Shown: piece after piece, positions 4,750 to 12,648 of the stretch
Position numbering within the stretch: position 1 is the first letter of the stretch
How the letters are laid out: each line of letters begins with the position of its first letter
DNA from: Eubacterium sp.
GTDB lineage: Bacteria > Bacillota > Clostridia > Oscillospirales > Acutalibacteraceae
DNA: 12,648 nucleotides
Assembly: GCA_017543725.1 (NCBI GenBank)
Contig: JAFYFO010000030.1
Coordinates: 1-12,648, forward strand
Direction: 5' to 3'
Made by a program: the position numbers and the translations under genes
Notes under the pieces: model-generated
Told to the model about the DNA's origin: nothing
Databases searched by the model: none
What the model saw: only the letters and a program-made list of their open reading frames with translations

Positions 4750-7700
4750 ATGAAAAATCCATTTAAGAAAAAAGTTATCAGCGTTTTGCTGTGCGTGCTT
4801 CTGGCGGCAGGCTCTTCTTTGCCTGCGTTCACTGCAAGCGCGGCTGACGGAGTTATCGACACTGTTGAACTCCAGATTTTCTACGCTGACACAAACACAA
4901 TGGTTCCGACTTATCAGGAAGGAACGGATATTGAATACATAATAACAATGGTTGAAGGTGAAAAACTTCAACTCAAGTATCAGTTGATAGACAGCGTTAT
5001 TCCCGATAACGCCTATTTCAAGTGGTACAGTGAGAATCCGATTCTTGTTGATGTAGACCAGGACGGACTTGTTAAAGCCTTCGACTCATCAAAGGGAGCG
5101 GTTGTTCAGTTATGGATTGATAACGAAGTCAAGCCCATTCCTTTAATCGGAAGCAGAGTCGGAGAACTTCTTGAAAAGGCGTTCAACAATGAATATGTTG
5201 ACCTTGACACTCTTGATACGGACGCCATTGTTGCAATAGCCAAGGCTGCGCTCGGTTCCGAGAGTTGGCTTGCCGATTATCTTGACGCGTATGAGGGCAA
5301 CCTTATTGATTCGCTCAGGGATTATCTCGACAGAGTTAACACGGGCGTTTATTGCCAAATCTTCTCTTCAACAGGCGAACTGCTTGCCGAGGACCATGTT
5401 AATGTAAACGTTGTCAGAAACAACGAATGGTATGCAAACTTTCTCCCGAACGGAACACATATAACAAATAAATCCCTGATTGCAACAACTCAGGCAGTTG
5501 GCAACACTGTTCAACTTTCCGCAATAACTTCTCCCCAGAGGCTTCACTACGGAGTTCAGTATTCCGTTAAGTCGTCTTCAATCTTCTCTTCGGGCAAGGT
5601 TGTTGCAACCGTAACGGACGGCGGTCTTGTTACTTTCAAAAACAAAGGAAAGGTTACAATTCTTGCTTCTCCCGATTCCGAAGATGTTATCGCAGGGCTT
5701 CTTAAATTCGTCAATTATTTCTATGCGCTTGAAAACACCGGAACTCTCAATACCGATGACATCGCAAAGATTATGATTGAATATATGGGTCTTGATATCA
5801 ACAGGGCGGTTCTTGCAGGTATGCTTGATGTTGCTTTCGGTGTTGCAAAAGTTGCTCAGGGAACTGCGGACCCCGTTCAGTTAACGGCAACCGCGGTTGA
5901 AATCGTTGCAAATATCATTCTTCAGATGAAATATAACGATTCAATAACCTTCACGGTTGTTGACGCAGAGCCGATTGAAAGTTTTGATATCGAAGGGGTT
6001 AAAACCGTTAAAGAAGGCTCTCAGATTCAACTTCAGTTGACCAATGTTCAGCCCAGCACGGGTAATATGAGCGATGTTGTATGGAGTTCATCAGACCCGA
6101 CGATTGCTTCCGTTGACGAAAAAACAGGCGTTATAACGGGTCTTGACGCAGGCGGACCTTACGGACAGTTATCATCAAAGGAAGTTCAGATAACCGCAAC
6201 TTCAACAACCAATAATGTTTCAAGAACGGTAACGGTTACCGTAACGGGAAAAACGGGAAATTTCATATCCCATGTTGATATAGACGGCGCCGAAACCGTT
6301 GAAATCGGCGCAACCGAGGATTATTCCCACACTGTTTATCCGCTTCGTGCCGCTGAATCCCAGAATCTCTATTTTGAGTGGGGATTGCTCAGCGACGAGG
6401 TTGATGAAAACGGCGATGCGATATATATCTGGGCAACCGATGAACAGCCCGCTCAGAACGGCATTTCCCAGATTGATTCAAAAGGTCACTATATCGCGCT
6501 TGACGGCGGAAAGTCAACCGTTGCGCTGAGGGCATACACAGGATATTATCTTTCAAACGGAAAATTTTATGAAATTTCCTCGTGCATCGGAACAAAAGAG
6601 GTTAAAACGGGTATTCCCGTTGAAAACATAAATATTTCCGTCACCGGAGTTTCAAATTCGGGCGGTAAAATCGCAAGCAACAAAACAGTTAATGTTAACG
6701 GCGTTGATTATCAGTATGTAACGATAACAAGGTCGGGCGCTTATATGGGCAACGGCGCAGTTGTTAAGGCGAGCGTTTCTCCGTCCGATTCAACAAATCA
6801 GAATTTAAGATGGGTTGTTGATAATTCATATTATGAAAACACCCTTTCTGATGACACCCACACTGCAACGGTAAAGCAGAAAGCGGGTCACGAAGTTGCA
6901 GACACCTTCAATATTTATGCCGTTTCAAACGACGGAAAAGTTAAATCAAATGTTATAACCGTTTGCGTTTCAAATAACCACGCCGCAACAAACTCCGTTT
7001 ACGGCGACAGAATTGAGGTTATCAACAACACCCAAAAAGATGTTTACCACACAATCACTTTTGACGGCTCGCTGACAGGCTCAAACCTTTCAACGAAAAA
7101 AGCAAACTGGTATTCTTCGGATGAAACAGTTTTCACGGTTGAAAACAAGAATAACGATAACTACGACGCTGTTATAACAGGCAGGGATGTCGGCGAGGCA
7201 ACTATTTACTGCGTTTCAGCCGATAACGGAATTCTCGACACGGCAACAATTGTTGTTAAACCGAACAAAACATATCTCAAAAATATAATTGACCTCTGCG
7301 AGAAAACGGCTATTCTCAGAACGGAAGAAAACAAAAAAGAGTATCAGCAATATATGAGAAAACTCGACCTTGCTTATTCCGTTTACTACGACAGGGATAT
7401 GGCTTCGCAAACAACCTGCGACACATATGCGCAAAATCTTTTAACCGCATTTTACAGGCTCGGAGGATTTGTCAGCGTCGGAAGCGTTGAAATTCTTGCA
7501 ACAAGCAAGAAGCCCCTCAAGAGCAAATATGTAACTGTTCAGGTTGGCTCAACAAGCAATTATAAAAACTACAGTTATGATTTTGACTACACGATTAAAC
7601 CAACCAGCGCAATGTATGACGGCGTTGAATGGAGTTCTTCAAGCAGCAGCGTTAGCGTTGATGAAAACGGCGTTTGCACCCCGACTTCAAACGACCCCTG

Positions 7701-10700
7701 CTCTTCGGTCATAACCTGCAAGGTTACCGATTATATGGGCAATGTCCGCAGCGACAGCGTTTGCATTGCGTTCGCAAGAAACAAGGCAACGGGCGTTTCT
7801 CTCAACACCACCGAAATGAGAAATTGCAAGGTTGGCGAATCAGCCCAGTTAACGGCAACCGTTTCGCCGACGGGTATTTCTTCCGCATCGGTTAAAACCG
7901 TGTTCTGGGAATCAAGCGATGAAAGCGTTGCAACCGTTAATGAAAACGGCGTTGTAACCTTTGTTTACGGCGGCGATTGCGAAATAAAGTGCACCACTGC
8001 CGACGGCGGCTACACCGCAGTTTGCAAAGTTAATGTTATAACGAACTACGACCCGCTCAGCACTCTCATTCAGCAGTATACCGACCTCAATCTTTCAGAG
8101 CCTTCATATTATCCCGAAACCTGGGCTGTATACAGCGAGGCAATGAAAAAGGCAAAAAGAATTGTCAGAGAGGGCGGCTATTCTCAAAAAGAAGTCGACG
8201 CTATGTATGCCGAACTTGAAGCGGCTTTCAACCAACTTGAAAGATACACATATATGAGCGCCGTTGAAATCTATATTGAGGGCGAGCCCACATCGGACTT
8301 CTATCAATACGACCTTAATCTGATAACAGAGAGCATCAGCGGTGAAGGAATCGGCTACACAAACGGCTCGCGCCCTCTTAAGGTAAGGCTTTATCCCAAC
8401 AACGCTTCCTATAAAAGCGTTAAATGGGAAAGCGATACAAGCGATATTTCAATAACAAGCGAGGGCGTTGCAACGCCAACCTCAAACAAGCCTTGCTACG
8501 GAAAGATTACCTGCACCGTAACAGACCATTTCGGAAATCAGTGTTCGGATTACGTTTGGGTGTCGTTTGCATACTTCCCGGTAACAGCGCTTAAACTTTC
8601 AGACACAAATATTGACGGAACAGTCGGTTCAACATATCAACTTGCATGCACTGTTGAGCCAACGGGAACGGGCTACCTTCATATCGGCTCTGCTTCAATC
8701 AAGGATTTCTACTGGGAAAGCGATGATGAAAGCATTGCAACGGTTGATGAAAACGGACTTGTTACCTTCGTTGACGCAGGCTCAACAATAATCCGTGCGG
8801 TATCCTATGACGGCGGTATTTCCGCTGAATGTACGGTTTCAACCGAGGGCGACAGAAGCGCGCTCAAGGCTGCGGTTGAAAATTATAAAGATGTTGACTA
8901 TCAGAATTATGAATATTCCTACGGTCAGGATTTCAAAAACAAATATCAGATTGCAGTTAACGCGCTGACGGATTTAACTCTTTCCCAGGCGCAGATTGAT
9001 TCAATCGCTCAGAATGTTGTTGATTCCGCTGAGGCAATGTATCAGCATCCGTATATAGTTGTTGAAAACTTCAACCTTTCCTTTGAAACATATAACGACC
9101 CGTATGTCGGAAGCGATACAAGGGTTGAAAACGGAAGCGTTTCCGATAACGACCACTTAACAATCAACCTTTCAAGAAGCGGCTATCAGTCAAACAACAC
9201 AAGAAACTATATTGATATAACCGCTTCTGTTACTCCTTCAAACGCAAGTTATAAAGCGCTTTCGTGGAGCGTTATATCTTCAAACAACCTCAAGAGTTCT
9301 TCTCCGACGGATGAAAAGGAAATCCGCCTGACTCCCGAAAGCAACTCTTCGGGCTGGGCAAAGATTAAGATAACGGCAACGGACCTTTATAACAGGGAAA
9401 CATCAAGAATAGTTTATATCGTTCTTGCTGATAATGTTGCAACGGGAATGACGGTTAAACCGCAAACGCTGACTCTCTTTGCAACTCAGACAACAACGGC
9501 GCTTCAATACACATTCACGGGCGCTCCCGATGTTAAGGCGCTTGAATGGAGTTCAAGTGATGAAAGCGTTGTAAAGGTTAACGCTTCGGGCGCGGTTACT
9601 CCCGTTGATAAGGGAACGGCGGTTGTTACTGCTGTTTCGGTTGACGGAGGATTTGTTTCAAGCGCAAATGTTATTATTGAAACCGATTTCAGCACTCTTG
9701 CAGATAAAGTTTCAAACTATAAAGGAATAATCGAAAGCATTGGTGATGAGAAGGTTTACACCGAGGAAAGCCTTAACACACTTGCCGCGGCAGTTCAGGA
9801 GGCTGAAGGCGTTCTTGAACTTGAAAGCGCAACTCAGGCTGAGGTTAATTCCTATATTGAAACGCTCGACGCGGCGTATAATGCGCTGAGAAGATATGTT
9901 CCCGCAACGGGAGTAGAAGTTGTTCTCGACGGTGAACAGAGCGGCGTTTCAGAGCCGAACGAAGGCTTTATAAGATTTACATCAAGCAATTCCATAGTCA
10001 CAAACAAGAAGATTCAACTCAAAGCAAATGTTCTTCCGATTGAAGACGAACCGCTTTATGAATCAATCGTCTGGACATCATCAAACAGCCTTGTTCAGGT
10101 TGACGACCTCGGACTTGTAACAAATCTCGACGCAAGAGGAACTTATTCTCAGATAACCTGCACGGTTACAACCGAAGAAGGCGATGTATACAGCGACAGC
10201 GTTTATGTTACTTTCGTTCGCTACGGTGCAACAGAAATAACCTTCGACAGCGATAAGATTTACGGCGCTCCCGCTCAGACAAAGGAACTCAAAGCAAATC
10301 TCAATCAGTCCGACCAGTCGGCTGCCGCTCAGTTGCTCAGCGTTAACGATTGTCTGTATTCATCATCAAATGAAGAAATTGCAACCGTTGACGATAAAGG
10401 AAATGTAACCTTTATCACTCAGGGCGAGGCAACGATAACCGTAACGGCTATTGACGGAGGCTATGTTGCAACAATTCCGGCATACACAACCTGGGACACA
10501 ACGGCGCTTCAGGAAGCGCTTGCAACTGCCAAGGCTCTTGACCAAAAAGATTACATTGCCGAGTACAGCAGCGCGCTTCAAACGCAGATTGAAGTTTCTG
10601 AGGCTGTTATGAATAATGTCTATGCTTCTCAGGATGAGATTGACACGGCTTGCGATAATCTGCTTGCGGCAATTTCAAATCTTGAGGGTCACGAATTCAT

Positions 10701-11349
10701 CAAACCTCAGCCGACAATCAAGGTTGACGGTGAAGAAATTCAAAACGGCGGAAGATATGTTGTTGATGAGAATTCAAATATCACCGTTTCATATGAAATG
10801 AACGAAGGCGCGATGATTAAATCCGCAGACTGGAACACCAAAAACGCAAACGGCGCAAAGGCTTCTGTTTCAGGCAACAACCTGACAGTCACAAAGACAA
10901 ATGAAGCGGACAGCGCTTCAATAACGGTTGAACTTGTTACTGTTGATGATTACGACAGAACGGATGTGTTCTCCTACACAATTAATGTTGTTGACAGCGC
11001 GGAAGCCGAAATAGTTCCAATCAGCGAAATAACTCTGAGCGCAGACGGCGAAGCGATTGAAAACGGAATTCTTACCAAATCAGGCTACGGCGATAATTTC
11101 AGCGGATTCGAAGGAATTCAACTTGCATATGCTCCAACGCCCGAAAATGCTTCCGCACCTGCAAGTGTTAGTTGGACATCAACACTTTCAAGTTATATTT
11201 CAGTTGACGCAAACGGATATGTAACCTTAACGGAAGCAGGAAGAAACGCCAGACTTAAAACACTTGCAACAACAATAACCTGCACGGTGACAAACGCTGA
11301 CGGCACAACCGCCAGAGCAACAGTTGGCGTGACTATCAGAAGAAATTAA
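4750..11349 (+). CDS. Giant secreted multi-domain protein: about 16 Ig-like (Big_2 type) domains and five FIVAR-like segments
   Basis: The 2199-residue product starts with a clear signal peptide (basic KNPFKKK, hydrophobic core, likely cleavage after TASA at about 31). Two Ig-like domains follow (about 33-225 and 226-404), each interrupted by a helical insertion (about 129-197 and 308-397). A classical Big_2 domain (405-500; VVWSSSDPTIASVDEKTGVI) and three divergent Ig-like domains (about 504-837) come next. Then a FIVAR-like helical segment (838-907), four Ig-Ig-FIVAR units (908-1979), and two C-terminal Ig-like domains (about 1980-2083 and 2084-2199). The recurring Big_2 hallmark is W-x-S-S-D-E-S-V-A-T-V-x-x-x-G-x-V-T. 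Such proteins act as extended adhesins or binding stalks outside the cell; the ligand is unknown. No LPXTG, C-terminal membrane segment, SLH or lipobox is present, so attachment is unexplained. It heads an operon with the LRR protein gene downstream. GGAGG 7 nt before the ATG supports the start. Confidence 0.9.
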   Translation: MKNPFKKKVISVLLCVLLAAGSSLPAFTASAADGVIDTVELQIFYADTNTMVPTYQEGTDIEYIITMVEGEKLQLKYQLIDSVIPDNAYFKWYSENPILVDVDQDGLVKAFDSSKGAVVQLWIDNEVKPIPLIGSRVGELLEKAFNNEYVDLDTLDTDAIVAIAKAALGSESWLADYLDAYEGNLIDSLRDYLDRVNTGVYCQIFSSTGELLAEDHVNVNVVRNNEWYANFLPNGTHITNKSLIATTQAVGNTVQLSAITSPQRLHYGVQYSVKSSSIFSSGKVVATVTDGGLVTFKNKGKVTILASPDSEDVIAGLLKFVNYFYALENTGTLNTDDIAKIMIEYMGLDINRAVLAGMLDVAFGVAKVAQGTADPVQLTATAVEIVANIILQMKYNDSITFTVVDAEPIESFDIEGVKTVKEGSQIQLQLTNVQPSTGNMSDVVWSSSDPTIASVDEKTGVITGLDAGGPYGQLSSKEVQITATSTTNNVSRTVTVTVTGKTGNFISHVDIDGAETVEIGATEDYSHTVYPLRAAESQNLYFEWGLLSDEVDENGDAIYIWATDEQPAQNGISQIDSKGHYIALDGGKSTVALRAYTGYYLSNGKFYEISSCIGTKEVKTGIPVENINISVTGVSNSGGKIASNKTVNVNGVDYQYVTITRSGAYMGNGAVVKASVSPSDSTNQNLRWVVDNSYYENTLSDDTHTATVKQKAGHEVADTFNIYAVSNDGKVKSNVITVCVSNNHAATNSVYGDRIEVINNTQKDVYHTITFDGSLTGSNLSTKKANWYSSDETVFTVENKNNDNYDAVITGRDVGEATIYCVSADNGILDTATIVVKPNKTYLKNIIDLCEKTAILRTEENKKEYQQYMRKLDLAYSVYYDRDMASQTTCDTYAQNLLTAFYRLGGFVSVGSVEILATSKKPLKSKYVTVQVGSTSNYKNYSYDFDYTIKPTSAMYDGVEWSSSSSSVSVDENGVCTPTSNDPCSSVITCKVTDYMGNVRSDSVCIAFARNKATGVSLNTTEMRNCKVGESAQLTATVSPTGISSASVKTVFWESSDESVATVNENGVVTFVYGGDCEIKCTTADGGYTAVCKVNVITNYDPLSTLIQQYTDLNLSEPSYYPETWAVYSEAMKKAKRIVREGGYSQKEVDAMYAELEAAFNQLERYTYMSAVEIYIEGEPTSDFYQYDLNLITESISGEGIGYTNGSRPLKVRLYPNNASYKSVKWESDTSDISITSEGVATPTSNKPCYGKITCTVTDHFGNQCSDYVWVSFAYFPVTALKLSDTNIDGTVGSTYQLACTVEPTGTGYLHIGSASIKDFYWESDDESIATVDENGLVTFVDAGSTIIRAVSYDGGISAECTVSTEGDRSALKAAVENYKDVDYQNYEYSYGQDFKNKYQIAVNALTDLTLSQAQIDSIAQNVVDSAEAMYQHPYIVVENFNLSFETYNDPYVGSDTRVENGSVSDNDHLTINLSRSGYQSNNTRNYIDITASVTPSNASYKALSWSVISSNNLKSSSPTDEKEIRLTPESNSSGWAKIKITATDLYNRETSRIVYIVLADNVATGMTVKPQTLTLFATQTTTALQYTFTGAPDVKALEWSSSDESVVKVNASGAVTPVDKGTAVVTAVSVDGGFVSSANVIIETDFSTLADKVSNYKGIIESIGDEKVYTEESLNTLAAAVQEAEGVLELESATQAEVNSYIETLDAAYNALRRYVPATGVEVVLDGEQSGVSEPNEGFIRFTSSNSIVTNKKIQLKANVLPIEDEPLYESIVWTSSNSLVQVDDLGLVTNLDARGTYSQITCTVTTEEGDVYSDSVYVTFVRYGATEITFDSDKIYGAPAQTKELKANLNQSDQSAAAQLLSVNDCLYSSSNEEIATVDDKGNVTFITQGEATITVTAIDGGYVATIPAYTTWDTTALQEALATAKALDQKDYIAEYSSALQTQIEVSEAVMNNVYASQDEIDTACDNLLAAISNLEGHEFIKPQPTIKVDGEEIQNGGRYVVDENSNITVSYEMNEGAMIKSADWNTKNANGAKASVSGNNLTVTKTNEADSASITVELVTVDDYDRTDVFSYTINVVDSAEAEIVPISEITLSADGEAIENGILTKSGYGDNFSGFEGIQLAYAPTPENASAPASVSWTSTLSSYISVDANGYVTLTEAGRNARLKTLATTITCTVTNADGTTARATVGVTIRRN
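7471..10686 (+). repeat. Four consecutive Ig-Ig-FIVAR units within the giant protein
   Basis: Units cover residues 908-1166, 1167-1433, 1434-1716 and 1717-1979 (nt 7471-8247, 8248-9048, 9049-9897, 9898-10686). Each has an 'a' Ig-like domain, a 'b' Big_2 domain ending in a DGG-containing strand (TADGGYTAV, SYDGGISAE, SVDGGFVSS, AIDGGYVAT), and a helical segment starting D-x-x-x-L and ending near A-x-x-x-L. An extra helical segment at 838-907 precedes the first unit. Corresponding DNA is clearly diverged between copies, so the duplication is old and kept by selection on protein architecture. Confidence 0.85.
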
Positions 11350-11363
11350 AGGAGGAATTGAAT

Positions 11364-12648
11364 ATGTTTAAAAACAGCAAAATCAAGAGAGTTATTTCCT
11401 CCTTGCTCGCAGTTTTTGCACTCGTTTTCAGCATAAGCGCGTCAATGTTTGCTTATGCTGACGGCGATATTGCAATCAACAAAGCGAATTTTTCAGACGA
11501 TATCTGGCGCGATATTGTTAAAGAATATCTCGACCCCGATAAAAACGGCTATCTTTCACAGTCGGAAATTCAGGGAACAACGCTTATTGATGTTTCGGGA
11601 TTTCTTGAAGCGGAATACGGCGACGCGCCCGTTGAGATTTCGGATATTTCCGGTATAGAGTTTTTCACCTCGCTCAAAACGCTCCGCGTTGGAGGAATCG
11701 GGCTTGAAACTCTCAATGTTTATCCCCTTGTTGCGCTTGAAAACTTAACCTGCCAGGGAAATTATCTTGAAGAACTCAATCTTCTCAATAATGAAGAGTT
11801 AAGAGAACTCAACTGCGCGGCAAACTTCCTCAAAGGGCTTGAAGTTTCGCTTCTTCCCAATTTAACAAAACTCGTTTGCCATTCAAACGAACTCAAAAGC
11901 ATTAATCTTTCGGGCAACCCAAATCTTGAAAATCTCAGCATTTTCCAGAACGAACTCACAACTCTCAATCTTTCCTCAAACCCGAAACTTGCAGTTCTCA
12001 ACTGCTCAAACAACCATTTAAAAACCCTTGACCTCAGCGCAAATCCGCTTCTTTCAAACATAATTGAAGATTTAATCGGAAATCAGACGATAAGCGCAAG
12101 CGCAAACTATTCGGAAGACGACGGCTCAATTTATGCCGATGTTGCTATTCCCAATTCTTCAAGAATTGTTTCAACTTCGCTTGACAGAACTGAAGAAGTT
12201 GAGGGAACGGTTGTTTATGTCAAGGGCTACGACGGCTCAAGTTTTGTTACATATGAGCCCGAGGCGATTCTCGGCGGAGTTGATTACTATTATGATGTTA
12301 ATCTTGAAGGCGCCGCGAATATGCATGTTCATATCAATGTTGACAGAGATTTCTATGTTGTTCGCTATTATGAACACAGCGATTTTGAAAACAAACTCGG
12401 CGAAGAAATAGTAAACGGCGGCGGTTCTGCAAAATTCGTTCTCGGAGAAACTCCGCAGTGTATGAAATTCCTTAACTGGGATAAAAACCTGACCGATATC
12501 AACGAGGATATTCAAACCTACGGTATCTGGAAGGAAAACCACGATATAAGAATAACTTCCTTTGTTTTCGGAGTTGCTCATATCGAATGCGGCAATAATT
12601 GCGGTTTCAGCGAGGACTACACCTTCTCTGATTCAATCAACGCAAGAG
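11364..12648 (+). CDS. Secreted leucine-rich-repeat protein with EF-hand loop (3' end outside the window)
   Basis: The frame is open for 428 codons to the window edge. The start ATG has GGAGG at 11351-11355, 8 nt upstream, and lies 14 nt after the previous stop, so the two genes are co-transcribed. Residues 1-32 are a signal peptide (KNSKIKR, hydrophobic core, cleavage probably after AYA). 'INKANFSDDIWRDIVKEYL' leads into a canonical EF-hand loop DPDKNGYLSQSE (57-68). SDISGIEFFTSL (93-104) opens six leucine-rich repeats of exactly 21 residues (104-229) of the type LxxLxCxxNxLxxLxLSxNPx. A beta-rich region follows, including YVVRYYEHSDF-to-GIWKEN (331-391), like domains after LRRs in other clostridial surface proteins. 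The visible end reads EDYTFSDSINAR (417-428), reminiscent of the lead-in to dockerin-like C-termini, which cannot be confirmed here. Function: probable extracellular binding; ligand unknown. Confidence 0.88.
   Translation, partial: MFKNSKIKRVISSLLAVFALVFSISASMFAYADGDIAINKANFSDDIWRDIVKEYLDPDKNGYLSQSEIQGTTLIDVSGFLEAEYGDAPVEISDISGIEFFTSLKTLRVGGIGLETLNVYPLVALENLTCQGNYLEELNLLNNEELRELNCAANFLKGLEVSLLPNLTKLVCHSNELKSINLSGNPNLENLSIFQNELTTLNLSSNPKLAVLNCSNNHLKTLDLSANPLLSNIIEDLIGNQTISASANYSEDDGSIYADVAIPNSSRIVSTSLDRTEEVEGTVVYVKGYDGSSFVTYEPEAILGGVDYYYDVNLEGAANMHVHINVDRDFYVVRYYEHSDFENKLGEEIVNGGGSAKFVLGETPQCMKFLNWDKNLTDINEDIQTYGIWKENHDIRITSFVFGVAHIECGNNCGFSEDYTFSDSINAR
11673..12050 (+). repeat. Six 21-residue leucine-rich repeats
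   Basis: Repeats start at residues 104, 125, 146, 167, 188 and 209, with no length variation. Repeats 2, 3, 4 and 6 carry Cys at the position six residues from the start (LENLTC, LRELNC, LTKLVC, LAVLNC); repeats 1 and 5 have Val and Ile there. Asn at the 'xxN' position is present in repeats 2 to 6. Confidence 0.88.

Noticed and set aside
4792..4794. Cys15 in the signal peptide of the giant protein as a lipoprotein anchor
   Set aside because: The preceding residues (VLL) do not fit a lipobox and the hydrophobic core continues beyond it to a good signal peptidase I site near 31.
7471..10686. Recent duplication or ongoing recombination among the Ig-Ig-FIVAR units
   Set aside because: Copies differ strongly in DNA and protein sequence and in length, so no long near-identical DNA repeats are visible.
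11762..12061. A 99-codon minus-strand frame inside the LRR gene
   Set aside because: It mirrors the regular Leu/Asn repeats of the LRR region and has no independent signals.
1..12648. CRISPR array, tRNA, rRNA, riboswitch or defence system
   Set aside because: No regularly spaced direct repeats with unique spacers, no cloverleaf or conserved riboswitch core, and no recognisable nuclease, helicase or methylase gene were found.

Overview
The window looks like low-to-mid GC Clostridia DNA, probably from a gut Oscillospiraceae/Ruminococcaceae-type Gram-positive. This is inferred from strong GGAGG ribosome binding sites about 7 nt before nearly every gene, sigma-A type promoters, a GTG start, and very large secreted Ig-like, FIVAR and leucine-rich-repeat proteins. 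Nothing in the sequence fixes the species.

Layout. (1) Bases 1 to about 130 appear to be the end of an IS30-family insertion sequence that runs off the left edge; its transposase would be read leftward and only the first seven codons are inside the window. Heptamer tandem repeats follow directly. (2) 339-1358 (+) is a full-length RhuM-family gene with its own good promoter; its coding sequence holds a perfect 27-bp palindrome. (3) A shared, probably bidirectional terminator at 1357-1391 separates it from a convergent leftward pair: a membrane-anchored protein with a duplicated calcium-loop ectodomain (1469-3184, GTG start) and, upstream of it, an archaeal-type cofactor-independent phosphoglycerate mutase family enzyme (3270-4493). 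(4) A 256-bp divergent intergenic region (4494-4749) carries a leftward promoter for the mutase gene and a rightward promoter for the secreted-protein operon, with a perfect inverted repeat between them. (5) 4750-11349 (+) encodes a 2199-residue secreted protein of about 16 Ig-like domains and five FIVAR-like helical segments, including four copies of an Ig-Ig-helix unit of about 260-283 residues. (6) 14 nt after its stop, 11364 to beyond 12648 (+) encodes a second secreted protein with an EF-hand loop and six exact-length 21-residue leucine-rich repeats.

How the genes work together. The last two genes form an apparent operon for export of two cell-surface or extracellular binding proteins; neither shows a sortase signal or lipobox within the window. 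The 571-aa membrane protein also faces outward, so half the window is devoted to the cell surface. The mutase gene is the only clearly metabolic gene. RhuM plus the IS end form a small accessory segment at the left. No defence system, CRISPR array, tRNA or rRNA is visible. The most unusual points are the helical insertions in the two N-terminal Ig domains of the giant protein, the repeated Ig-Ig-FIVAR architecture, the palindrome in the RhuM gene, and the two different intergenic heptamer tandem repeats.
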